Positions 1 to 5,183 of a stretch of 5,183 bases of DNA are shown one piece after another (position 1 is the first letter of the stretch; every line of letters begins with the position of its first letter). The notes under the pieces were generated by a model. That model ran no database searches. It was not told the DNA's origin and saw only the letters and a program-made list of their open reading frames with translations. The stretch lies in the NCBI GenBank assembly GCA_900552245.1, contig URYY01000140.1, forward strand, positions 1-5,183, read 5' to 3'. The DNA comes from an uncultured Opitutales bacterium (GTDB lineage Bacteria; Verrucomicrobiota; Verrucomicrobiia; Opitutales; Intestinicryptomonadaceae). The translations under genes and the position numbers were made by a program.

Positions 1-581
1 AGGTTGCCCTCATCGACGTACCTGCGGCTCACAAAGCCGGATATGGGCGATACTATCGTAGTAAATTCCAAATTCAATGCCGCCTCCTTTAGCTTTGCCT
101 TTGCGCTCAACAATGCAGCATTTGCAGATAGAACCTCGCACTTGCGCGTCTCTAAAACTTCGACGGATATGGCGTTTGTCTTTATTAGCTCTTCCGCTCT
201 CTTCAGATTGCTCTCGGCTAGCGTTATGCGCGCCTCGCACTCTTTGACGGCGGCCTCGCACTCCCTAACCACGGCTTCAAATGGCCGCGGATCTATCAAA
301 AACAGAGTTTGCCCCGCCTTGACGTACTCGCCGTCTTCAAAGCAGATCTTTTCCAAATATCCGCTCACTCTAGCACGTATTTCGACGGACTTTTCACCCC
401 TCAGTTTTGCGGTGAACATATCCCAGACCTCAACCTTGCGCTTTTCAGGTTTTGCCACCTCCACTGAAGGCGCCGCGTTTGATTTCGCCCCCTGTGCCGA
501 ATCGTCTTTGCACCCTGCAAATGCGAATGCCATTGCCAGAAGTGCTAGTTGTATTACAATGCGTCTCGATTTTTTCATCAT
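1..581 (-). CDS. RND efflux periplasmic adaptor (HlyD/AcrA/MexE-type membrane fusion lipoprotein), 3' end outside window
   Basis: The product should be the periplasmic adaptor linking an inner-membrane RND pump to an outer-membrane channel for drug or metabolite export. The 193 visible residues begin with a basic, hydrophobic signal peptide ending in a lipobox-like AFAGC (Cys24), so the mature protein is probably lipid-anchored. Next come a first beta segment with IRARVSGYLEKI, the lipoyl/barrel-sandwich motif DGEYVKAGQTLFLIDPRPF, and a roughly 70-residue Ala/Glu/Lys-rich alpha-hairpin. The return lipoyl half contains TTIVSPISGFVSRR, and the window ends at DEGNL, a hallmark of AcrA/MexE-like adaptors. 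Two adjacent ATGs (581 and 578) are possible starts. AAGG at 589-592 lies 7 nt before the first, which I prefer. The gene follows the TetR gene by 33 bp, probably in one transcript. Family assignment is strong; the exported substrate is unknown. The remaining barrel and membrane-proximal domains lie off the left edge. Confidence 0.93.
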   Translation of the reverse strand, partial: MMKKSRRIVIQLALLAMAFAFAGCKDDSAQGAKSNAAPSVEVAKPEKRKVEVWDMFTAKLRGEKSVEIRARVSGYLEKICFEDGEYVKAGQTLFLIDPRPFEAVVRECEAAVKECEARITLAESNLKRAEELIKTNAISVEVLETRKCEVLSANAALLSAKAKLKEAALNLEFTTIVSPISGFVSRRYVDEGN

Positions 582-588
582 ATAATAA

Positions 589-592
589 CCTT
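589..592 (-). promoter_or_regulatory. Ribosome binding site of the RND adaptor gene
   Basis: On the minus strand AAGG is followed by TTATTAT and then ATGATG. The 7-nt spacing favours the first of the two tandem ATG codons (581) as the start. This is the clearest Shine-Dalgarno-like match among the gene starts visible here. Confidence 0.5.
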
Positions 593-614
593 GCAATTTT
601 AAATGTCTAAGGGC

Positions 615-1292
615 TTAGCCCAAAATTTTGTCCAGAATTGTGGATACTGTTTTGCCGAAAGTTTCGACATCGCTATCGTCGAGTTTTGATTTCCCCGACG
701 TTCGCAAATAGGCCTCTTTGCAGGAACACAGCGCCCCGTTTAAGACTATTAGGGAAAATATTAGGCAATCTAGAAGCGAATCCTCAAGCTCCTGCTTCAT
801 GGCAAATTTTAAAAGCCGCCTGAACTTGAAAAACATTGGCTTGTAGCCATTTTCGTAAACTATGTCGAACACCTTTGTGGGCGAGCTTTCCTCGCGCTGT
901 ATTATTCTAAAGAAATTCGTAAAGTCGGGATTCGTGTAAAGGTGGTGATGGAAAATCATAAACTTCTTTGCCAGCTCTCTTGCTCCGGATTTTGTCGCTT
1001 CAGGAGAATCTAGGTAGGCGTCTATTTCGTCGTATATCACCTGATACTCCTCCGTCAGCTTTTCCACCACAAGCTGCATTACTTTTGCGTACATCTCCAA
1101 CTTCCCGCCAAAGTGGTAGCTTATTGCAGCGTGGTTTACCTTTGCCTTGCGCGCTATCTCGCGCGTGCGGGCGCCCGAAACCGAGCGCTCTGCAAATTCC
1201 TCGAGAGCTGCGCACACTATGGCTCTCTTGGTCTCAGCTACGCACTGAGGCTTTTGCAAAAGTGAAGTGTCTATAGAAACAATATCGCTCAT
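615..1292 (-). CDS. TetR-family transcriptional regulator, CecR-like (DUF1956-type C-terminal domain)
   Basis: This is a 225-residue DNA-binding repressor, probably acting on its own promoter and the efflux genes behind it. The N-terminal TetR domain spans about residues 20-67: helix 1 contains ALEEFAERSVSGARTREIA, followed by the helix-turn-helix with recognition segment NHAAISYHFGGKLEMY, a near-consensus TetR signature. The C-terminal ligand/dimer domain has FFRIIQREESSPT at about residues 126-138, resembling the CecR (YbiH) group of TetR proteins rather than TetR or AcrR themselves. The length is normal for the group. ATG at 1290-1292 is the only start that keeps the complete HTH with a short leader; no good Shine-Dalgarno precedes it. 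In Escherichia coli cecR also sits next to a HlyD-family adaptor gene, and here an adaptor follows after 33 bp, supporting local control of export. The inducing ligand cannot be deduced. Confidence 0.93.
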   Translation of the reverse strand: MSDIVSIDTSLLQKPQCVAETKRAIVCAALEEFAERSVSGARTREIARKAKVNHAAISYHFGGKLEMYAKVMQLVVEKLTEEYQVIYDEIDAYLDSPEATKSGARELAKKFMIFHHHLYTNPDFTNFFRIIQREESSPTKVFDIVYENGYKPMFFKFRRLLKFAMKQELEDSLLDCLIFSLIVLNGALCSCKEAYLRTSGKSKLDDSDVETFGKTVSTILDKILG

Positions 1293-1570
1293 TACAGCTA
1301 AGCGCTCGGGCTAAAATTAGTAAACCGTATAAGGAAAATGAATTTGCCCGCAAGGTCAACAATAATATCTTAAAAAACACTTACTTATGCGTTCAAATCA
1401 GGCCGAATTTAAATAGTTAAGTTCGCTAGAACTCCTCAATATTTTAGTAGCAAAGTTGAGGGGCACTGTGTCATTTAACATTTTAAAACGCGGAGATTTT
1501 TAAATTGTATTTCCAATGCGGGAAAAGTTTACTGAGCCTCTCAATCCCTAGCGTAACTATTTTTCAGGAC
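1293..1570. other. Intergenic region between beta-helix gene and tetR operon; presumed tetR promoter/operator
   Basis: These 278 bp are AT-rich and hold no convincing coding frame. As both flanking genes point left, the region must contain the 3' end of the beta-helix transcript and the promoter of the tetR-adaptor unit. A weak promoter candidate on the minus strand is TTGCGG (1348-1353), 16 nt, then TATACG (1326-1331). A short dyad CTAAAATTAG (1311-1320) lies between this and the tetR start and could be half of an operator, but its 4-bp arms are too short to call. No hairpin followed by a T-run was seen on the minus strand, so the terminator of the beta-helix gene is not identified. Confidence 0.4.
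1432..1463. repeat. Inverted repeat in intergenic region
   Basis: CTCCTCAA (1432-1439) can pair with TTGAGGGG (1456-1463) across a 16-nt spacer. Seven of eight pairs are Watson-Crick and one is G:T on the plus-strand reading. There is no adjacent T-run on either side, so it does not look like an intrinsic terminator. It could be an operator dyad or chance; its position about 140 bp upstream of tetR is distant for an autoregulatory operator. Confidence 0.3.
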
Positions 1571-3118
1571 TTACTTTGAATTTGATACAAGCTGCCACAG
1601 CGCGGGGTAGCTCTCTTTTGCATTTGGAAGTCGCTTGTGTTTTAAGAGGTACTGCCTTTGAACTTTGTCTAAATTTTTTATCCACATTTCAGCCCGCCAC
1701 ACGTGCAGGTTTTCGGGCTTAAAATCCCTGTTTTTTAATCTAAATTCCGAAGTTTCGGCAAGCTTTAGGCGAAGGCTGTCGGCGGAGAGCTTTTCGGAAT
1801 CTATCAAAATTGCGTAGCGCGCAAGCTCGTCCGCGTTGGGAGGGCGCTTGAGCATCTCTTTAAAGGCGGTGTCTATAACTCCCATGGCCTCGCTTGCGCC
1901 GTATTGGTACATTCTAAAGCCCTCGCCGCCATCGCGCCTGTCGCCAAAGTTGCAGGCCAATAGGTGAACCATGTTTAGCCGGCTAGTTTCAAAATCATCT
2001 TGCAAATCGCAATTTTTTACCGTCTTTTTATCGTATAAAAATGCGGCGGGATAGGCGGTTCTAACGTGGTGCATGCCATCGCCCGCCCGCGAGTAAAATG
2101 CGCTCGATTTGTTCCCTTTAACCGTAAAATTCTCAACGCCGTGAAGGGCAATGCCGTAGCCCGCGCAAGCGCCCCTTATTTCGTTATTTAAGACGCTTCC
2201 GCCATATACGATTCTGCCCGAGCGCCCAGCATTTTCGCCGGGGCCCCAGATGTGTTTGCCTATGGGAAAAGCTATGTGTATGCGCGCACCCTTTGCGTCG
2301 GCAAGGTTATTTTTTACTTCGACATCTGTGTAGTCGAAGCGCTTTGAGCCTTTAGGGTTTTCGTAATAAGCTGTGGTATCGACCATATTTACCGCCCCCA
2401 AACTCTCGCGGGAAATCGCCGCCACAACATTGTCGAAAACTTTTGAACCCGGGGCGCAGAATACGACGACGCCAACGTCGGTTGCGTCTATTATTAAGTT
2501 ATTCCAAACTTTCGACTTTGCCGCCGCAAGTGATACTCCGTCGCCCCACGGAAAGGGCTTGTCGACTTCCGATGCCCCCGAGCCCCTGCAGTCCACGCCA
2601 GAGCCGAACATGAATGTACCCGTAATTTCAATCCCTTCCGCCGGCTCAAAAACATGCAAAAACGACCAGCCCCTGCCGTTTATGAAGGCGCAATTTCTCA
2701 CCTTTTGAAAGTTTCCCTTGCGCCCACCAGCCTGGACTAGAGACTCTCGCTTTTCGGGGTTTCGCGGCGCGTAGCGGTTGCCGTCAAATAGGATATTTTC
2801 AATCTCAGCTCCCTCTATTCCGCCCATGTCGAGTATGCGCGCAGAGTCTTGCGCCACGAGCTTTAGTCGGGCGTAGTCGCCGATGGTTTTGGCATTTTGA
2901 GTTGAGATTTTTTGCCCCGTCTTACGCATTCTCAGGGGCTTTTTTATCTCGTAAACTTCGCCCGCTTTTAATTCCAAATCTTCGCCCGAATCTAGTATGG
3001 CCTGCAAGTCGTCGCCGACTTTGGCAAGGCGGGCTATAGAACAAGGCGGTAGAATAAGGACAGAAAAAACTGAAATGACTGCGAGCCTTAGAGCAAAAAA
3101 AATCGGGACCTTTTTCAT
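1571..3118 (-). CDS. Secreted right-handed parallel beta-helix protein with DUF4214-like C-terminal segment
   Basis: A 515-residue exported protein. Residues 1-29 form a signal peptide (MKK, then a hydrophobic stretch ending near CSIA), which supports the ATG at 3116-3118. Residues about 36-120 resemble the N-terminal cap and first coils of pectate-lyase-like proteins (LELKAGEVYEI, later IEGAEIENILFDGNRY). Coils continue to about residue 345, with Asn-ladder-like turns and the motifs WGDGVSLAAAKSKVWNN, DATDVGVVVFCAPGSKVFDN and GYGIALHGVENFTVKGN. These recall a conserved family of beta-helix proteins of unknown activity. Such folds usually bind or cleave acidic polysaccharides, but I cannot assign catalytic residues. 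Residues about 408-462 (AFKEMLKRPPNADELARY, then LAETSEF) resemble the DUF4214/phycobilisome-linker-like helical motif, often found in surface or S-layer-associated proteins. A Lys/Arg/Trp-rich tail follows. There is no PEP-CTERM tail or lipobox, so it is probably periplasmic or released. It lies 92 bp behind the PEP-CTERM gene. Confidence 0.85.
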   Translation of the reverse strand: MKKVPIFFALRLAVISVFSVLILPPCSIARLAKVGDDLQAILDSGEDLELKAGEVYEIKKPLRMRKTGQKISTQNAKTIGDYARLKLVAQDSARILDMGGIEGAEIENILFDGNRYAPRNPEKRESLVQAGGRKGNFQKVRNCAFINGRGWSFLHVFEPAEGIEITGTFMFGSGVDCRGSGASEVDKPFPWGDGVSLAAAKSKVWNNLIIDATDVGVVVFCAPGSKVFDNVVAAISRESLGAVNMVDTTAYYENPKGSKRFDYTDVEVKNNLADAKGARIHIAFPIGKHIWGPGENAGRSGRIVYGGSVLNNEIRGACAGYGIALHGVENFTVKGNKSSAFYSRAGDGMHHVRTAYPAAFLYDKKTVKNCDLQDDFETSRLNMVHLLACNFGDRRDGGEGFRMYQYGASEAMGVIDTAFKEMLKRPPNADELARYAILIDSEKLSADSLRLKLAETSEFRLKNRDFKPENLHVWRAEMWIKNLDKVQRQYLLKHKRLPNAKESYPALWQLVSNSK

Positions 3119-3128
3119 AATCCCGATT
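3095..3128 (-). terminator. Terminator-like hairpin with T-run, overlapping the start codon of the beta-helix gene
   Basis: On the minus strand AATCGGGA (3121-3128) and TCCCGATT (3101-3108) form a perfect 8-bp stem around a 12-nt loop. The second arm runs straight into T residues (plus-strand A8 at 3095-3102). Its position, about 80-115 nt after the stop of the PEP-CTERM gene, suits an intrinsic terminator of the receptor/PEP-CTERM transcript. However, the loop contains the ATG of the next gene and the 3' arm codes for residues 4-6 of its signal peptide. It may instead act as an attenuator or translation-control element. The structure is seen in sequence; its function is inferred. Confidence 0.5.
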
Positions 3129-3135
3129 CTGCGAG

Positions 3136-3166
3136 ATTTTAAATTGCTGTAAAGAAAATTAGTTAA
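3136..3166 (-). promoter_or_regulatory. Weak candidate promoter for the beta-helix gene
   Basis: On the minus strand TTAACT (3161-3166) and TAAAAT (3136-3141) are separated by 19 nt, slightly longer than ideal for a sigma-70 promoter. If used, transcription would begin at about 3128-3130, so the mRNA would have only about ten leader bases and start directly in the hairpin described at 3095-3128. AT-rich intergenic DNA yields such matches by chance, so this is tentative. Confidence 0.2.
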
Positions 3167-3210
3167 GTGTATGTAAGCTTTGCCTCATTAATTTGTTTGG
3201 TAGCTTTACT

Positions 3211-4137
3211 TTATCTGCGGCGTTGCGCACTTCTTTTAAAGCCTGATAGGCAAAGCGCAATCAGTGCTAGGCATAGCGCGCAAGTCGAGGGTTCCGGTAT
3301 TGGAGCGTAGTTTATGACCCCAACTGCCTGTATGTCGCTTCCGGGGCTACCGTAAGAGCCGGTCGGGTCGTATATCGGGTGCCCCGCGCTATCCACAATA
3401 GTTCCGTCTCCCACAATGTCTATTAAGCGCACGTAGTTTATCTCTTCTAAATCCAAGTATGTGTACATTTCAAGCAGATGCTGGGTGTACTCCACAGAGA
3501 ATGCACTTTCGCTCTGATGAGTATTGAGAGCGTAGTTATAGGCAAACACAAGCTCCTGTAAATCAAAGCCGTGGCCATATTCAACCGAGTATTTTGACGC
3601 CAAATTGTAGATTAGCTGCGGGTAGTTGTAGTTGTCGTATTCCCCCATGGAAGTTTCACCCAGATAGAAGTTCGGGAAGCGCACAAAGTGAGTGCCATCT
3701 GTGGAAACCTCTACAAAGCTAAGTTCGAGGGCCGAGTCGTTAAAGCTGTTTTCAAAAACAGCAAAATCCGCGCCTTCGCCATTGGCTATAGCTTGGCCAA
3801 ATGTGAATGTGATTTGCCCGCCCTCGCCGAGGCAAACTACGTCAAATACGCTGCCCGTGGCGGGGCCTAGAGCCTTTTCCGGAGTTTTCCAGTTGTCGTC
3901 AACGGGCTTGCCCTGCGTGCCGTAAACTAAATCCTTATAACCCGTCGCCCAGCCCTTGAAGTCTGAACTTGACATGTGTATGGCTTGGCTTCCCTCTTGC
4001 CCCGCGGCGGGACCGTAGGAAATTATATTGCCAGAGCCGTCTGTTTTGTACGACTCGCCATTTTGAGGCACATAGGTCGTTGCCGAGAGCGCCCCGTAGC
4101 AGAGAATAGTAAGTAGTGTGAAAAGTTCGATTTTCAT
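3211..4137 (-). CDS. PEP-CTERM-sorted cell-surface protein, probable partner of the adjacent TonB-dependent receptor
   Basis: A 308-residue exported protein. The signal peptide spans residues 1-19, with cleavage likely after ALSA. The C-terminus (281-308) is a PEP-CTERM sorting signal: PEPST, a hydrophobic segment containing three cysteines, then KRSAQRRR. An exosortase should process it and leave it at the cell surface. The body carries conserved-looking blocks: KALGPATGS (88-96), VVCLGEGGQITFTFG (100-114), GADFAVFENSF (122-132), FVEVSTDGTHFVRFP (141-155), VRLIDIVGDG (236-245) and DPTGSYGSPGSDIQAVGVI (257-275). I recognise these from proteins annotated only as 'cell surface protein', predicted beta-rich and often encoded beside TonB-dependent receptors, including cobalamin-type loci in other phyla; this last point is from memory. 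Acidic clusters (ENSFND, DIVGDG, DPTG) could bind metal ions. The gene begins 25 bp after the receptor stop, implying co-transcription and a role in ligand capture. The ligand is unknown, and no clear Shine-Dalgarno precedes the ATG. Confidence 0.85.
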   Translation of the reverse strand: MKIELFTLLTILCYGALSATTYVPQNGESYKTDGSGNIISYGPAAGQEGSQAIHMSSSDFKGWATGYKDLVYGTQGKPVDDNWKTPEKALGPATGSVFDVVCLGEGGQITFTFGQAIANGEGADFAVFENSFNDSALELSFVEVSTDGTHFVRFPNFYLGETSMGEYDNYNYPQLIYNLASKYSVEYGHGFDLQELVFAYNYALNTHQSESAFSVEYTQHLLEMYTYLDLEEINYVRLIDIVGDGTIVDSAGHPIYDPTGSYGSPGSDIQAVGVINYAPIPEPSTCALCLALIALCLSGFKRSAQRRR

Positions 4138-4162
4138 AAGCTTAGAACTTCTTGTTTTAGAT

Positions 4163-5183
4163 TTACAGTTTTAAATTTATTCCAATTTTAAACGTGCGCC
4201 CGGCGTTTGGATAGTAGCCGCTGCCCTTGTAGGCGAATGCGGCGTAGTTCTCGTCGGTGATATTTTCAATAGCGCCAAAAATGAAGAAGTGCTCGCAGGG
4301 TTCTATGTTTACCTGAACATCGAGCGTGCAATAGGAGGGAATGCGCCTTGAAGTGTTTTCAAAGTCGTTGCCCATAGTCTGGCTTGAGAAGAAGTTAACG
4401 CGCCCGAGTATCGTGACATACTCTACGGGCTTTGCGCTAATTGTCGCCGAGACGTTGAAGGGCGCAACCAAGGGAACGGAGTTGCCGCTAAATTTGCCGC
4501 TTGCAAATTGCGCGTCAACTAGAGTCGCCGCTAGCGACGCTCCCCAGTATTTAGACTCATACGAGGCGTCGAAATCCAAACCGTAGCGTATGGTGGGCGA
4601 GAGGTTAACGTTCTTTTTTAAGACGTCGTCCCACTGTATTTCATTTTGAATGTAGGTCACAAAGGCGCCCGCGTTTATCTTGAAGTTTTCGCTCACAAGC
4701 TTGTAGCCTATTTCGTAGTTCTGGCCGATCTCGGGCTTTAAGTCCTTATTGAATGTGAAAGTGTTTGTTCCGTAGCCTTGGTAAGAGGCTATTTCATCGA
4801 CAGTGGGGTAGTGGTATATTTGGTCGAATCTGGCGTATAGCGACGAGGTTTCATTTAGCTTATAGCTTACGCCCGCCGTGGCGGCCAGCCCGTAAACCCA
4901 CTGATTCTGCGAGTATTGCGAGTTTAAAAGCGGCGGCAGCTGCGGCAAAATCCAGGCGTACTCCGTGCTGTCGGCAGATGTGTATGAGCCCTCGGCGCGC
5001 CCGGCTAAGTTGAATGTCAAAGACTCGCTTGCCTCGTATTGCCCGCATAGGTAGTAAGCCAAATCAAAGCGGCTTACGTCGGCGTAGGCGGTATTTACAA
5101 CTTTGCCAGTTGAAAAGCGCCTGTCCTTTGAGTAGTCTATATTTGAAAAATCTACATCAAAGCCAGTGAAGATTTTTACGTCT
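4163..5183 (-). CDS. TonB-dependent outer-membrane receptor, C-terminal beta-barrel portion (5' end outside window)
   Basis: The open frame runs unbroken to the right edge, giving 339 residues plus stop; the plug domain, TonB box and signal peptide lie outside. Residues alternate in the manner of transmembrane beta-strands. Typical blocks of a TonB-dependent receptor barrel are visible: RFDLAYYLCGQYEASE, then SLYARFDQIYHYPTVDEI, LKPEIGQNYEIGYKL, INAGAFVTYIQNEIQWD, the penultimate FFIFGAIENITDENYAAF and the final GYYPNAGRTFKIGINLKL. The family imports scarce ligands such as siderophores, cobalamin or glycans using TonB-ExbBD energy. The barrel style is closer to BtuB/CirA-like receptors than to SusC, but the substrate cannot be fixed from this half. 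The last residue is Leu instead of the Phe or Trp usual at outer-membrane protein ends. A TTG at 5060-5062 is an internal Leu codon, not a start, because the barrel homology continues upstream. The PEP-CTERM gene follows after 25 bp. Confidence 0.93.
   Translation of the reverse strand, partial: DVKIFTGFDVDFSNIDYSKDRRFSTGKVVNTAYADVSRFDLAYYLCGQYEASESLTFNLAGRAEGSYTSADSTEYAWILPQLPPLLNSQYSQNQWVYGLAATAGVSYKLNETSSLYARFDQIYHYPTVDEIASYQGYGTNTFTFNKDLKPEIGQNYEIGYKLVSENFKINAGAFVTYIQNEIQWDDVLKKNVNLSPTIRYGLDFDASYESKYWGASLAATLVDAQFASGKFSGNSVPLVAPFNVSATISAKPVEYVTILGRVNFFSSQTMGNDFENTSRRIPSYCTLDVQVNIEPCEHFFIFGAIENITDENYAAFAYKGSGYYPNAGRTFKIGINLKL

Noticed and set aside
4..585. 193-residue plus-strand open frame
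   Set aside because: It is antisense to the RND adaptor, which has clear motifs and a ribosome binding site; the plus-strand translation is Ser/Ala-rich and shows no recognisable domain.
1311..1320. CTAAAATTAG dyad as a TetR-family operator
   Set aside because: The arms are only 4 bp, AT-only inside, and not extended by flanking bases; such dyads are common in AT-rich spacers.
2373..2708. 111-residue plus-strand open frame
   Set aside because: It lies wholly inside the beta-helix gene on the opposite strand and has no domain or ribosome binding site.
4138..4162. Possible promoter or riboswitch between receptor and PEP-CTERM gene
   Set aside because: Only 25 bp are available and no promoter-like elements or folded leader fit; any cobalamin riboswitch would be upstream of the receptor, beyond the right edge.
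5060..5062. TTG as a possible start of the receptor gene
   Set aside because: The frame stays open to the window edge and the 40 residues upstream (such as RRFSTGKVVNTAYADVSRFD) read as receptor barrel, so this is an internal Leu codon of a longer gene.
1..5183. tRNA, rRNA, CRISPR array, insertion sequence or attachment site
   Set aside because: No cloverleaf, regularly spaced repeats, transposase frame or terminal inverted repeats were seen on either strand.

Overview
The window looks like chromosomal DNA from a Gram-negative bacterium of moderate G+C content, most likely a member of Verrucomicrobiota (Opitutales-like). The main clue is a short PEP-CTERM sorting tail (PEP motif, hydrophobic helix, Arg-rich end) on a secreted protein, a type very common in that phylum. 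A TonB-dependent outer-membrane receptor and an RND-type periplasmic adaptor also require an outer membrane. The lineage is an inference; there is no rRNA or other marker gene here.

All five recognisable genes lie on the minus strand, so the window is read from right to left. At the right edge is the C-terminal part of a TonB-dependent receptor (4163-5183, 5' end outside the window). After 25 bp comes a 308-residue secreted protein with a PEP-CTERM tail (3211-4137). The two are probably co-transcribed: receptor in the outer membrane, PEP-CTERM protein at the cell surface as its likely partner. After a 92-bp gap comes a 515-residue secreted right-handed beta-helix protein with a DUF4214-like alpha-helical C-terminal segment (1571-3118). 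A hairpin followed by a T-run, resembling an intrinsic terminator, lies exactly over its start codon (3095-3128).

A 278-bp intergenic region (1293-1570) separates this surface-protein block from a second unit: a TetR-family repressor with a CecR-like C-terminal domain (615-1292), then 33 bp later the N-terminal two thirds or so of a lipoprotein-type RND efflux adaptor (1-581, 3' end outside the window). This is a typical self-regulated efflux operon; the inner-membrane RND pump would be expected beyond the left edge.

The window has no RNA genes, mobile elements or CRISPR array that I can see. The most interesting points are the receptor/PEP-CTERM pairing, the terminator-like hairpin enclosing a start codon, and the beta-helix plus DUF4214-like architecture. 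None of these is proven to be a new system from sequence alone.
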